Assembly: GCA_023419535.1 (NCBI GenBank)
Contig: JAEZXX010000064.1
Coordinates: 1-64,000 of the forward strand
DNA from: Pseudomonadota bacterium
GTDB taxonomy: Bacteria; Pseudomonadota; Alphaproteobacteria; Rhizobiales; Rhizobiaceae
Direction of reading: 5' to 3'
Length of the DNA: 64,000 nucleotides
The translations under genes and the position numbers were made by a program. Of this stretch, positions 26,401 through 34,308 are shown in pieces. The first letter of the stretch is position 1. Each line of letters begins with the position of its first letter. The notes under the pieces are model-generated. The model was not told where the DNA came from and searched no databases. It was given only the letters and a program-made list of their open reading frames with translations.

Positions 26401-29255
26401 TTCGCCGCAAGGGGAACGCCGATCGGCGCGACCGTGCGCTGGCCCGGCGCCGGGAAGCCGGACGTATAACCGACCGACCCGCCCGTGAACATGTCGAGTA
26501 GGCGCTGCTTGCCGAGGTCCGCGAACTGCCGGCTGATATCCCCCAGCCCCTTCAGGATGCGGTCGAAGAAGCTGTCGGAAGAACTGTCGGTGAAGATGTC
26601 CAAGAACGTGCTGGCGACGTTCTCGACGAGCTGGCGCTGCTTCTCCAGCGCGTTCTGCGTCTCCTCGAGCGACGCGTTGTAGCGCATCTGGCCGGCGATG
26701 CGCTGGCCGTCGAGGCTCTCGTAGGAGACCTTCAGTCCGTTCAGCGTCGTCGCGATCTCACGGTCGGTGTCCGACAGGCCGAAGAGCGAGCCCTGAAACT
26801 GAAGGTCCGCGATCGTTTCGGCGACGCGCTCGGCCTGCGCCTGCGCCTCTCGCATGGCGTTGATCTGCGTCGTCAGGGCGCCGATCGATGCGGCAGCCTC
26901 CTGAATGGCCGCGACCTCGGCCGGGCTGACGGCCATTCCGGCCTCCGCAGCCGCGCGCTTGGCCTCAGCCAGCGCCTGATAGGCGAACCGAGCCGCGGCG
27001 ATGTCGCCCTCGCTTCGGCCGAGAAGGCTGCGTTCCATCTCCAGCGCGTCGACCGTCTGCCGAATGCCGTCGAGGCGGTCTGTCGACGCCTGTCGATAGT
27101 CCTCCGCTTCCTCACGCGCCTTCTGCCCGAGATCGAAGGCTGACTGCTCGCGAATGGTCGCGATCTCGATGTCGCGGGCTTCCGTCAGGGCCTCGATGGC
27201 GTCGGCGTTCCCGCGATAGGCGCGGATCGACAGCTGGTACTGTCGATTGACGTCGGCGATGGCCTTGGCCTCGTCCGACAGACCAATGGCGGCCCGCCCG
27301 GCGCGCGCGTCAGCGAGGCGATCGAGGGCGCCGGCGGTGTCGGCGGCCAAGCCGCGGTTCCGGTCTTCGATCGCGGCGCGGTCTTCCCAGATGCTCTGCG
27401 AATTCGCCATCGCCTCGCGAAAGGCGTCGTTGATACGCTCAGCGTTGGTCCGCAGGTCCGGCGCCAGCGAGGCCAGCGTCGACATGGCGGAATTGTAGCG
27501 GGCAAGCGCCTGCGCGGACCCGTCAGCGGCGGCGGCGTTCTTGTCGAGCGCGAGCGCCGTTCCGGCCAGCGCCTTAACGAGGTTCTGCGCTGTCTCGATG
27601 GCGCGCCGCATCTCAGTGTCGTCGCCGGCTGCTGCGTATGCGACCTTCAGCGATCGCATGAACGCTTCGACATCGGGCTCTCCGGCGCGCAGTTCGGCGC
27701 GGAAGTCCTCGACCATCTGCCGGATCGGCTCGAATTCGGGCAGCGCAGGGATGGATGCTGTGTCGCTCGTCCCGTAGGCGGACGTTCCCAGCCATCCTCC
27801 TGCCCCAATGAACTCGCGCTCCAGCTGCCGGATCTGCGACTGCATGATCTCGCGAAGGTCGTCGGTATTGGCCCCAAGCTCGATCTCGATGCCGATCGTC
27901 GCACGGCGGTCGATCTGCGCCAGAACCTCGGCAATGCCGTCGTATCGCTTCGCCACCTGATCGAGGATCCGGCTGTGATCCTCCATCGTCGCGGTGGCGT
28001 CTGGAATGCGATCACGCATGACGAACGCGAAGGCCGCCGCGGCTGCCGTGACGCCGATGAAGGCGAAACCGAGCGGACCGATCGCCGCAGCAGCCGCCAA
28101 TGCCCCAGCCTTCGCGGCCGTGCCGATCGCCTGGAGCGAGCCGCGCACACCACCGGGCCCGTCGCCAAGCGCTTGCACGACCTGCCCGGACTGCGACGAG
28201 ATGATCGCGAACGGGCTGGCCCCCATGGCAAGCATCGTGGCGACGTCGTTCAGCTGGTAGCCGAGGTTCGTCACCTGATGGTTCGTCAGCTTGATCCCGC
28301 CTTCGACGGGCTTCAGCGCCGAGGCTGTCTTCTCGAACTCTTCGCGGGCACGCCCGGAGAACACCGCCATCTCGTCGGTCGTGATAACCTGCCGGCTCGC
28401 CATCTCCTGATAGCTGGCAAGTTCGACAGTCAGTCGCGCCTGCGCCGCGCCGAGCGGATCGATCTCCGCGCGCAGCCGAGCCGCCGACGCGGTCATCGCA
28501 TCCATCGCCCGCGCGTCCGCTTCGAAGACGGAAGCGCTGTCACGAGCGGACAGTCCGGAGTGACGGACCGACGACGCAAGATCGAGCCCGCGCTGCACAT
28601 TCGACGTTCGGTCGCCGCGAGGCGCGCCAGCGGCCTCCAAAGCGCGTTGCGAGGCGGCGATGGCCGTCCGGCGGGTCTCCTCCGAGATCAAGCTTTGGCG
28701 CGCCAGGCGGTTCGCCTGATCGACGCTCTGATTGTATCGCTCCTGCGCCGCGATCAACGGATCGTAGGTGCGCGTGAGGGTCGCGGCCTCCCGGGCGATG
28801 TTCTCGAGATGACGCTGGACGAGCGCGATGTTGCCGACGTCCTGCCGCGCCAAGGCTTCCTGCTCGCGCTGCAACTCCCGGGCGGCCTGTGCCGAGCCGT
28901 TCATGCGCGAAGCGTAGAGTTCGAGGATCCGTGACGCCTCTGTCTGCGTGGTCACCCCACGGCGAACGGCGGCGTCGATCTGGATCTGCGCCGCCGCGAT
29001 CTTCTGACCGGCGGCGATCGCTGGATCGGCGGCGGCCGCGAGGCGCTGGTACTGAGCGGCGACGCGAGCGACCGAGGTCGCCCCGCCTGTCATGGCGATA
29101 GACGCCTTTTCGCTCGCGACCGCCAAGCGCTCCTCGCGGTCGATCATCCGGTCGACGGCAGCCTGCGCCGCCTGCATGGCACGCTGGTGCCGTGCGCTGC
29201 CGGCCTCCGCCCCGCGGGCGTCGACGATCAGTTCCGTGACGATCACATTCGACAT
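23403..29255 (-). CDS. Tail tape measure protein with internal TIGR02594/CHAP-like hydrolase domain
   Basis: A 1950-residue protein setting tail length. Its N-terminal 330 residues are helical; a TMP_2-like segment follows (TNLGYQLNDVATMLAMGASP, then SQSGQVVQALGDGPGG) with a hydrophobic hairpin (residues about 375-407). Residues about 970-1120 form a cysteine-histidine hydrolase domain like TIGR02594/CHAP: WCAAFANAAL (Cys near 1016), GDIVVL, GHVGFFDG (His near 1070) and GGNQSN. This would locally open peptidoglycan during DNA entry. A glycine-rich stretch and further coiled coil follow; the C-terminus repeats GGVVANGTWD-type turns. By the common ratio of about 1.5 angstrom per residue a tail near 250-300 nm would be expected. 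Confidence 0.9.
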   Translation of the reverse strand: MSNVIVTELIVDARGAEAGSARHQRAMQAAQAAVDRMIDREERLAVASEKASIAMTGGATSVARVAAQYQRLAAAADPAIAAGQKIAAAQIQIDAAVRRGVTTQTEASRILELYASRMNGSAQAARELQREQEALARQDVGNIALVQRHLENIAREAATLTRTYDPLIAAQERYNQSVDQANRLARQSLISEETRRTAIAASQRALEAAGAPRGDRTSNVQRGLDLASSVRHSGLSARDSASVFEADARAMDAMTASAARLRAEIDPLGAAQARLTVELASYQEMASRQVITTDEMAVFSGRAREEFEKTASALKPVEGGIKLTNHQVTNLGYQLNDVATMLAMGASPFAIISSQSGQVVQALGDGPGGVRGSLQAIGTAAKAGALAAAAAIGPLGFAFIGVTAAAAAFAFVMRDRIPDATATMEDHSRILDQVAKRYDGIAEVLAQIDRRATIGIEIELGANTDDLREIMQSQIRQLEREFIGAGGWLGTSAYGTSDTASIPALPEFEPIRQMVEDFRAELRAGEPDVEAFMRSLKVAYAAAGDDTEMRRAIETAQNLVKALAGTALALDKNAAAADGSAQALARYNSAMSTLASLAPDLRTNAERINDAFREAMANSQSIWEDRAAIEDRNRGLAADTAGALDRLADARAGRAAIGLSDEAKAIADVNRQYQLSIRAYRGNADAIEALTEARDIEIATIREQSAFDLGQKAREEAEDYRQASTDRLDGIRQTVDALEMERSLLGRSEGDIAAARFAYQALAEAKRAAAEAGMAVSPAEVAAIQEAAASIGALTTQINAMREAQAQAERVAETIADLQFQGSLFGLSDTDREIATTLNGLKVSYESLDGQRIAGQMRYNASLEETQNALEKQRQLVENVASTFLDIFTDSSSDSFFDRILKGLGDISRQFADLGKQRLLDMFTGGSVGYTSGFPAPGQRTVAPIGVPLAANQNSPAGISVGAVTALNDNLRQSSRSAMDVAKQFDGLNERADSRVLDSFMQASGTWRNLSARDTAWCAAFANAALVESGQRGTGSNLASSFMGWGQGTNAPKPGDIVVLRPQARGASGHVGFFDGFDDRGNVRVFGGNQSNAANTRTFAASEVRSFRTAVAGGVIDAQRAMATGQAGIVASGPSMSGAASQAMAGGWGGFGPVAGQGSAQLGLLGRAQQFMQSPLGMGGMNAFSAFGAGMSSGSPVSGGFSGALGAIGMGLGPVGIIAGGLAGIVGGLFGRSRQRRAERRQREEQERQQRLQAQQQLEQQLPAILELQDTLLDRASGTLVKEKARIESQIKQYQTLAKTAKNQTEIDRLNSMADSLNDYMERQYDQLRLTASSVIQSLAAGRGLEPEFAKSVSAVREQSLTIRNYIADLTAATGAGSGEVQAATSAGREQLLRMLSGAEEVTEIWTRLDALTGTASQLSTELQKLGMSAEDAGRAVSDHLGRGIQKMRDEFVRGIADETAEGMGLGYLPQLRSLMERRETMRADATSLGADPTLIDRWFGVQARNILDQAGLLDKEIAPLVKAFPDLANVLGDASAKIERSLADAENGLRTAYQRVRQFADQLAAFRDDIKLDRNLSTLGPEERLLEAQKQFRAVAEKAAAGDAEAQGELINLSRSYLDEAKAFYTSSEAYYAIFREVDGTLKSTEAKAVAELDLAKSQYGALLSLNESVLTIPQALAAMDAAQAARDLAQGQALQAYVQALNPQAAIPSYQAPGPVTGNPAPAPAPAPAGPALVNQTMWNGSSYSNYVGSWTTLTDRGLISFIGSDRLFVPTGMDQASALILANTNQAGPSKGGPVFNWDAKRLGGEIGRGYGGLGYQAGGVVANGTWDVDSVFARHRDGGAVWLAGGEGILNAHAMRLPGVPAIMEAANAGRLPDLRLPQVSMSAAPTMRSHDNRELVAEVRALRAEVSGVRQAVGLGAVETVGAVERGTRVAQERAMEAKRQRAAA

Positions 29256-29319
29256 GCAGGACGCCTGTCTTGGGTTCGCAGCCTGGCCGCGCTACGTTCG
29301 GGTTCGAACGGAGGGTGCG

Positions 29320-29544
29320 ATGGTCGCGAAGATTGGGCTTGGAATCGTCGTCGTCGCGATCGTGGCGCTGACGGCAGTGACGTTCTGGAACCAGCACACC
29401 GCCCGGGCGGATGCGGTAGAGGCCGCAGCGCAGCAGGAGTGCAACGAGGCCAGAGCGGAAGTGAACCGACCGGGCTACCGAAGCGCCGATGACCCTCTCG
29501 CGCTCGAAATTGTCGTCGGGCGATGTGAGCGCGAAGGCCGCTAG
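29320..29544 (+). CDS. Small single-pass membrane protein on the opposite strand (moron candidate)
   Basis: A 74-residue protein with one membrane segment (IGLGIVVVAIVALTAVTFW) and a hydrophilic tail with two cysteines (QQECNEARAEV, VGRCEREGR). A GGAGGG ribosome binding site precedes the ATG at 29320. It is the only rightward gene inside the leftward tail block and fits exactly into the gap between tape measure and chaperone genes. Independent transcription is expected, as for lysogen-expressed morons such as superinfection-exclusion proteins. Function unknown. Confidence 0.6.
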   Translation: MVAKIGLGIVVVAIVALTAVTFWNQHTARADAVEAAAQQECNEARAEVNRPGYRSADDPLALEIVVGRCEREGR

Positions 29545-29945
29545 GCGCCCTTCGTCGCATCCTTCTTTGACCGCTTCCCGCACTCGGCGACGAACGCCGC
29601 GTCCATGGCCTCGATCTGTTCGACCTCCCACGGGGTCAGCCGCACGCCGCTGAGGCGCGAGAATGCGTCGATGTCGCCCCAGCTGATCGCGGAAACGCCG
29701 AACGCCCCGGGCGCCCGCCTACCGTGCAACCGGCTGAAGATGCGCCAGAGATAGGCGGCGCCGAGCGGAAGCGGGGCCCCTTCGAGCTCCGCCTCCAGTT
29801 CGGCCTTCTTCTCCGGCGTTCGGGCCCGGCCGATGAGCCCTTCCAGCGTCTCGCGGTAGGTTGCCCCGCTCTCGTCTACTGCTCCGAGAACGAACTGGTG
29901 TTCTGCGAAGGCTCGGAGTTCGTCGCCGAGCCTTTCGTAAAAGAC
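29541..29945 (-). CDS. Tail assembly chaperone, frameshifted part (gpT-like, DUF1799)
   Basis: This frame has no start codon of its own with a ribosome binding site and is meant to be read after a -1 shift from the upstream gpG-like gene. The protein part LGAAYLWRIFSRLHGRR, then FGVSAISWGDIDAFSRLSGV and LTPWEVEQIEAMD matches the DUF1799-type chaperone. The gpG-T fusion would be about 275 residues and would guide tail tube protein onto the tape measure. The start given is the approximate shift site. Confidence 0.65.
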   Translation of the reverse strand, partial: VFYERLGDELRAFAEHQFVLGAVDESGATYRETLEGLIGRARTPEKKAELEAELEGAPLPLGAAYLWRIFSRLHGRRAPGAFGVSAISWGDIDAFSRLSGVRLTPWEVEQIEAMDAAFVAECGKRSKKDATKGA

Positions 29946-30367
29946 CGCTCGTCGACCAGGAACTCGATCATCTGCGAGAAGGCCCAGCCCATGTTCGGCT
30001 GCATCAGGAGGCGGATCGCGGCCTCTTCGGCGAACGCGACAGGATCGCCCGGGCCGAGGCGAACCGGCGTCCAGTCGACGATGCGGGCGACGACCCACGC
30101 AACATTGTCACGCCGGACCTCGTCGACGTCGCGGTCCTCGCTCTTGAACTTCTTCCCGTTCACCTGAGCCTGCTCGATCTGCTGCGAGCGACGCAGGTTC
30201 TTCCGGTTCTGCTCGTTGTTCCAGGCGACCGTCTTCGGGTGCGCCGGACCGGCGAACTGGACGTGCCAGCCGGTGCCCTCGATACCACCGGGCTTCATGA
30301 TCTCCAGCGACGAAATGTCCTGCGGGATGAAGACCGAGATGTCGATCGCGGCGTTCGTGTTGTCCAT
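29876..30367 (-). CDS. Tail assembly chaperone, gpG-like
   Basis: A 163-residue protein (starting MDNTNAAIDISVFIPQDISS) that lies between the tail tube and tape measure genes, the position of lambda gpG. It would be made in excess, with a minor gpG-T product formed by -1 frameshifting near its end. The end of this frame overlaps the second chaperone frame by about 70 bases. Family assignment is weak at the sequence level; order and overlap are the main evidence. Confidence 0.7.
   Translation of the reverse strand: MDNTNAAIDISVFIPQDISSLEIMKPGGIEGTGWHVQFAGPAHPKTVAWNNEQNRKNLRRSQQIEQAQVNGKKFKSEDRDVDEVRRDNVAWVVARIVDWTPVRLGPGDPVAFAEEAAIRLLMQPNMGWAFSQMIEFLVDERSFTKGSATNSEPSQNTSSFSEQ
29936..29945 (-). 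other. Candidate -1 frameshift site
   Basis: On the coding strand the run TCTTTTACG contains a T-TTT-A stretch (AAAA at 29939-29942 on the plus strand). Slippage of the TTT codon by one base keeps perfect pairing and joins the gpG frame to the frame carrying the DUF1799 part, where no other start is available. It is not a classic X-XXY-YYZ heptamer, so the exact site is tentative. Confidence 0.4.
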
Positions 30368-30467
30368 GTCGAATGTCCTCTGTCGGAAGGAATGGGGTGG
30401 CAGGCGGCGCCGACACGCCGCCCGCCTCTGCGCGCAGCTCGTGCCCGTGTTTCGGCGGGCGTCTCGA

Positions 30468-30701
30468 TCAGGTCTCGACGGTCTTGGTCTCGACCTGCGT
30501 TCCCGCGAGGCTGTCGGACACCTCGGCGCCGGCCTTGCCCGTCTCGCTGACGGCGATGGAGCGCAGCCCGTCGATGCGGGACGGCCAGTCGACCGCGAAC
30601 CCTGCCGCTCGCGCCTCGCCGACCGCGTCGACCAGCGCATCGGCCGCCTTGCGAACGGCCGCGACCTTCGGGTGCTCGGCACCCGCCTTCTTCTCAGCCA
30701 T
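30468..30701 (-). CDS. Hypothetical protein, 77 residues
   Basis: A small, helical, Lys/Ala-rich protein (MAEKKAGAEHPKVAAVRKAA at the start) located between tail tube and gpG-like genes. No family recognised. A good spacing in the late operon and an AGG-type site before the ATG support it. Might be a minor tail component. Confidence 0.5.
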   Translation of the reverse strand: MAEKKAGAEHPKVAAVRKAADALVDAVGEARAAGFAVDWPSRIDGLRSIAVSETGKAGAEVSDSLAGTQVETKTVET

Positions 30702-30765
30702 GATGGCCTCCGGGGAGAGAGGAGCGGCCGCCGCGCTCCGTTGATCAGGCGGCAGGTTCAGCCGC

Positions 30766-31950
30766 TCAGGCGGCCGAGGTCTGGAACTTGACCATCGTCG
30801 GGTCGAAGGCGCCGCCGCGCTCGTCGATGCCGACCATCAGGCCGAGCGTCTGCGTGCGCGGACCGTCGGCGCCCAGCTCGGACTTCGACGCGCTGGAGAG
30901 CGTCAGGTTGCCGAGGAAGAACGAGCAGAAGTCGCGCGGCTCGCCCTCGTTCTCCGTGAACAGGAGATGCAGGCTGAGCTGGTCCTCGTTCAGGAACTGC
31001 GTGACGCGGCTGACGTCCTTTCGCAGCGCCGTGACCGAGGCTTCGACACTGGCGAGGTTGTCGAAGACGTCGGGCGTGACGTTCGACCCGACGACCGGCT
31101 GACCGCTGGCGTTCAGGTTGATCGACAGGCTCAGCGTCGTGAGGTCGAGCACGTCCTCGTCGCCGAGCCGGATCACCGCCTCCACCGCCGTCATGCCGAT
31201 CGAGGTCGTGGCGACCGGGTTGGCGAAGTAGGGCGACGCCGCGCCGGTCAGCACGGCCATGTCCTGGCCGACGAAGGACGTCGTCAGGATCGCCATGCCG
31301 TTCTGCGCCAGCGACAGCTGCAGCTGCCCGACGCGGTTGCCGGTGAAGATCTCCGAACCGTCGATATCGAGTTCGGTCTCCTCGACCGTGAACGAGCGGC
31401 GGGTCAGGCCCTGCAGAAGCTTCTTCGGCCGCGCCAGCGACACGGCGTTCTCGGCGGCGCCGACGTTCGTCAGGGCCTCCGCGACCGTCATCACCGTTGC
31501 CGTCAGCGCGACGACGCGCACGTTCCGTCCGTTGTTGGCCGCGGTGGTGAAGCCCGAGAAGCGGACGACGTCGCCGACGCGCACGCCGTCGGTGATCCAC
31601 GATCCGGCCGCGCGGGTTATCGTGCGGGCGGCGGCGTTCACCGTCAGGGAAAGGCCGGTCAGCGCCAGCGGAACGTCGAAGGTCCCGCGGAACCCGGCCT
31701 CGATCAGCGGATCGAAGGTGCCGAGGCTGAGATCGCCCGCGAAGGAGCCAGCGACCGAGCGCGAACCGTGGCGGCCGCGCGTCGTCATGCCGTCGCGGCG
31801 GTTCTCGCCGGACGTGATGGGCGCCTTCGTCAGGTTCATCCCGCCGGAGTTCGGGCGGAAGACGCGCGCGGCATCGTTGGCGGGGCGGACGCCGAACTCG
31901 GCCTCCTGCTTGTAGGTCACAAGGATGTTCCGGCCGGTCTGATAGGCCAT
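30766..31950 (-). CDS. Major tail tube protein
   Basis: A 394-residue protein of the siphovirus tail-tube (phage_tube_2-like) group. N-terminus MAYQTGRNILVTYKQEAEFG is typical of this type, followed by beta-rich sequence (SGGMNLTKAPITSGENRRDG, GSFAGDLSLGTFDPLIEAGF) and an inserted domain, ending in an Ig-like C-terminal half (EDQLSLHLLFTENEGEPRDF). It forms the hexameric rings of the tube. The start is at 31950, since the frame upstream has no ribosome binding site. Confidence 0.82.
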   Translation of the reverse strand: MAYQTGRNILVTYKQEAEFGVRPANDAARVFRPNSGGMNLTKAPITSGENRRDGMTTRGRHGSRSVAGSFAGDLSLGTFDPLIEAGFRGTFDVPLALTGLSLTVNAAARTITRAAGSWITDGVRVGDVVRFSGFTTAANNGRNVRVVALTATVMTVAEALTNVGAAENAVSLARPKKLLQGLTRRSFTVEETELDIDGSEIFTGNRVGQLQLSLAQNGMAILTTSFVGQDMAVLTGAASPYFANPVATTSIGMTAVEAVIRLGDEDVLDLTTLSLSINLNASGQPVVGSNVTPDVFDNLASVEASVTALRKDVSRVTQFLNEDQLSLHLLFTENEGEPRDFCSFFLGNLTLSSASKSELGADGPRTQTLGLMVGIDERGGAFDPTMVKFQTSAA

Positions 31951-32049
31951 GGCAGTGCTCCAATCTGGTAAGGGGGTTGGCGCCATGCGCCGGTCAGGCT
32001 GCCCGACAGTCCAGTTCACGGCGGCGCGGGCAGAGCCGCCGCGAAGGCT

Positions 32050-32496
32050 TCACCCGCGATGCAGGTACTCGAAGGGGATCGTGGCGGTGACTCGCCACCA
32101 CATGCCGTCCTCAGAACCCCCGTCGCCGCCATCCAGGCGGGGCGACCACGAGCGGACGCAGCAGTCGTCCTGGCGGTAGAACTCGGCGGCCCGGAAGATC
32201 TCGCCCGCATCCGTCGCGAGGCGGAAGGCTTCCGCGGACCCGCCGCCCACCGGCACGAACACATGGATTTGGATCAGGCCGTCGTAGACCCAGCGATGAT
32301 CGCCCGGACGCCCTGCGCCGACGATGTCGCTGCCGGCGCCGACGACCTCGAGGAACAGCCAGGCTGGGACCGGATCGCCGTTGTCGTCGACCAGATCGGG
32401 CCGGGCCTCGTTCAGGACACCGATCGGGGTTCGATCCCCCCATTGCTCTTTCAGCCGCGCGGTGATCGCGGCGACCGCTCCAGCGTAATCTGCCAT
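32050..32496 (-). CDS. Tail terminator protein (DUF4128)
   Basis: A 148-residue protein with the DUF4128/tail-terminator layout: an N-terminal helix (YAGAVAAITARLKEQWGD), the strand WLFLEVVGAG, a central DGLIQIHVFVPVG strand and a C-terminal WWRVTATIPFEYL. It caps the tail tube and joins it to the head. It overlaps the upstream gene end by one base (TGATG), in the order expected for neck genes. Confidence 0.75.
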   Translation of the reverse strand: MADYAGAVAAITARLKEQWGDRTPIGVLNEARPDLVDDNGDPVPAWLFLEVVGAGSDIVGAGRPGDHRWVYDGLIQIHVFVPVGGGSAEAFRLATDAGEIFRAAEFYRQDDCCVRSWSPRLDGGDGGSEDGMWWRVTATIPFEYLHRG

Positions 32497-33101
32497 CAGG
32501 ATCGCTCGCTGATCACGAGGGCCGGGTATCGGATGCTGGACTCGTTCCCGGCCTTGCCGCCAACGACGCCACCACCGACGATGCCGCGATAGGTGAAGAA
32601 GATCCGCGCCATGTTGCCGAAGCGCCTGCGAACGATCCGCTCGGCTTGGGCATAGACCCGGTCCGTCCCCGAAACCCGCATCTTCATCTTCCCCAGCTCG
32701 ATCTTGCGGGCGTAGGGCACGAAATTGCTGATGACGATCGTCGAGCCCGGCCGCCAGTTGGCGAGGTTCGAGGCCGCGACGTCGTCGACGAACAGCGTGT
32801 GCGCCATCCGGTAATCGCCGCTGAGGACCGGGGAGAGATCGAACAGCGTTTCCATCGCGAACTGCACGGCGGCGTCCAGGCGGATGTAGTCGTACTGGAT
32901 CACCCCGAAGGGCCTGGCGGCTTCCTCGCGAACGCCCTCGACCCCGTCCACGAACCGTCGGAACGTGCTGGGCTTCGGCGTCGCCGCCATGATCTTCCCG
33001 TGCTCGCGCTTCGCCACTTCGATCAGGACCCGCTGCGTTGCCTCGCGGGTCGCCTGCATGACGATGTCGAACTGCGCGGCGGTGGCTCTGAGGCGCGACA
33101 T
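32496..33101 (-). CDS. HK97 gp10-like neck/tail-completion protein
   Basis: A 201-residue protein. N-terminal helix-rich part followed by the ring-forming core with SNLANWRPGSTIVISNFVPYA and KIELGKMKMRVSGTDRVYAQAE; the Y-A-x-x-I-E-x-G-type sequence (YARKIELG) is characteristic of the gp10-like family. It sits between head-closure and terminator genes and overlaps each neighbour by one base. It probably acts in head-tail joining. Confidence 0.72.
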   Translation of the reverse strand: MSRLRATAAQFDIVMQATREATQRVLIEVAKREHGKIMAATPKPSTFRRFVDGVEGVREEAARPFGVIQYDYIRLDAAVQFAMETLFDLSPVLSGDYRMAHTLFVDDVAASNLANWRPGSTIVISNFVPYARKIELGKMKMRVSGTDRVYAQAERIVRRRFGNMARIFFTYRGIVGGGVVGGKAGNESSIRYPALVISERS

Positions 33102-33442
33102 CAGTGGCCTCGCGCGCGGACCTCGTAGGCGATCAGCACGCCTGCGACCCGCCTCGTGTTGTCGTCCACGACCTGGACGACCATCGGCTGTCCGCGAACA
33201 ACGAGCCGGTCACCCTTCGCGAGCGGCGGGGCCAACGGTACGTCCTCGGCCATGATGATGATGCGCCGGTCTCCCTGCGCGATGTCGCCGACGAGCTCGT
33301 CTGCGGCATAGTCCTTCACCCGGGCCCGAACGGCGGTTGCGGTAGCGCTGCCGGACGTTCCGCGGCGGATGCTCACGGTCTCGCCGACGAGGGCGAACGC
33401 GCGTCGATACTCGGCTATCGTGCTGGCGACGAGGTCGATCAC
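33101..33442 (-). CDS. Head-closure (stopper) protein
   Basis: A 113-residue beta-rich protein like phage head-tail stoppers: an N-terminal MIDLVASTIAEYRRAFALVG, SIRRGT strand, KDYAADELVGDIAQGDRRII, and DRLVVRGQPMVVQVVDD near the end. Stoppers seal the portal after DNA packaging. Four-base overlap with the upstream connector gene. Confidence 0.68.
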   Translation of the reverse strand: MIDLVASTIAEYRRAFALVGETVSIRRGTSGSATATAVRARVKDYAADELVGDIAQGDRRIIIMAEDVPLAPPLAKGDRLVVRGQPMVVQVVDDNTRRVAGVLIAYEVRARGH

Positions 33443-34062
33443 AGGACGTAGACCCGCAGCGGAGCGAGCAGCCGTTCGACTGCAACCGTCCTGGCGCGCT
33501 GCACCATGTCCGGGCTGTTGAACGCTTGGGTGATGACGTCGTCGACCGTGACGGACCGGAGCCCGCCATCGGCCTTCGCCTGCGCCAGCAGCTCCTGCGT
33601 CATGAGGATGATCGCGGCCACCGCGTTCGCGGGCACCTTACCTGTCGTCGCGCCGTCGTAGCCGGCACGGTAACGGATGCGGACCGGTTCACGGCGGTTG
33701 AACAGGTAGAAGCGCACCGGAGGCCACGACTTCCCAAACTTCATCACGACGCTGTCGCCAACGAGTTCGTACTCGACCGGCAGAAGCGTCTGCATGACGC
33801 CGCCTGCATCCTCGTACTCGACGCTCTCGACCTTAATGATCGGGCGGCACGGCAATGCGATCAGCGGCTCATCGAAACCGTAGAGGTGCGCCTCCAGCGT
33901 CTGCTCGCCGAGCGCACGACCGAGCCAGCCGGAGGGCCCGTCGATTTCCGCCTGTGCGGCCGCGATCATCGCCGTCACCAGCGCGTCGTCGGTCGCGTGG
34001 TTGCCGGGCACCTGCTCGGGCTTCACGATCGGCTTCGGCGGCTCGATGACGACGACGCGCAT
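33439..34062 (-). CDS. Head-tail connector (gp6-like)
   Basis: A 207-residue helical connector of the HK97 gp6/PhiE125 gp8 type. Pattern: a first helix (DDALVTAMIAAAQAEIDGPS), WLGRALGEQTLEAHLYGFDE, LPCRPIIKVESVEYEDAGG and a final helix with PDMVQRARTVAVERLLAPLR. It forms the ring attached to the portal. Two bases separate its start from the previous small gene. Confidence 0.75.
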   Translation of the reverse strand: MRVVVIEPPKPIVKPEQVPGNHATDDALVTAMIAAAQAEIDGPSGWLGRALGEQTLEAHLYGFDEPLIALPCRPIIKVESVEYEDAGGVMQTLLPVEYELVGDSVVMKFGKSWPPVRFYLFNRREPVRIRYRAGYDGATTGKVPANAVAAIILMTQELLAQAKADGGLRSVTVDDVITQAFNSPDMVQRARTVAVERLLAPLRVYVL

Positions 34063-34064
34063 GG

Positions 34065-34247
34065 TTAGGCCTTTGCCTTCTCGTCGGCCTTGGACTTCGG
34101 ATCGGCTTTCGGCTTTTCGGCCTTCACCTCCTCGACCAGCCCGCGCATCAGGTGATCCTTCGCGCGCGCATCGGACATCGTCACCGGCATGCCGCGACGG
34201 ATGTTCTCGCTGCCGAACCTGAAGGTGCGAAGCGCTCGAAGGTCCAT
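34065..34247 (-). CDS. Small protein between capsid and connector genes
   Basis: A 60-residue protein: a short N-terminal segment (MDLRALRTFRFGSENIRRGM) and a very basic, lysine-rich C-terminus (EEVKAEKPKADPKSKADEKA). Small proteins with this layout (a beta hook plus charged tail) are common between capsid and connector genes in alphaproteobacterial phages. Function unknown. Start at 34247 is supported by AGAGG-type sequence before the ATG. Confidence 0.55.
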   Translation of the reverse strand: MDLRALRTFRFGSENIRRGMPVTMSDARAKDHLMRGLVEEVKAEKPKADPKSKADEKAKA

Positions 34248-34308
34248 CGTTCTGTCCTCTCGAATGGAGAAGGCCGCCCCACGATCGGGACGGCCCATGT
34301 CGTTCGCC

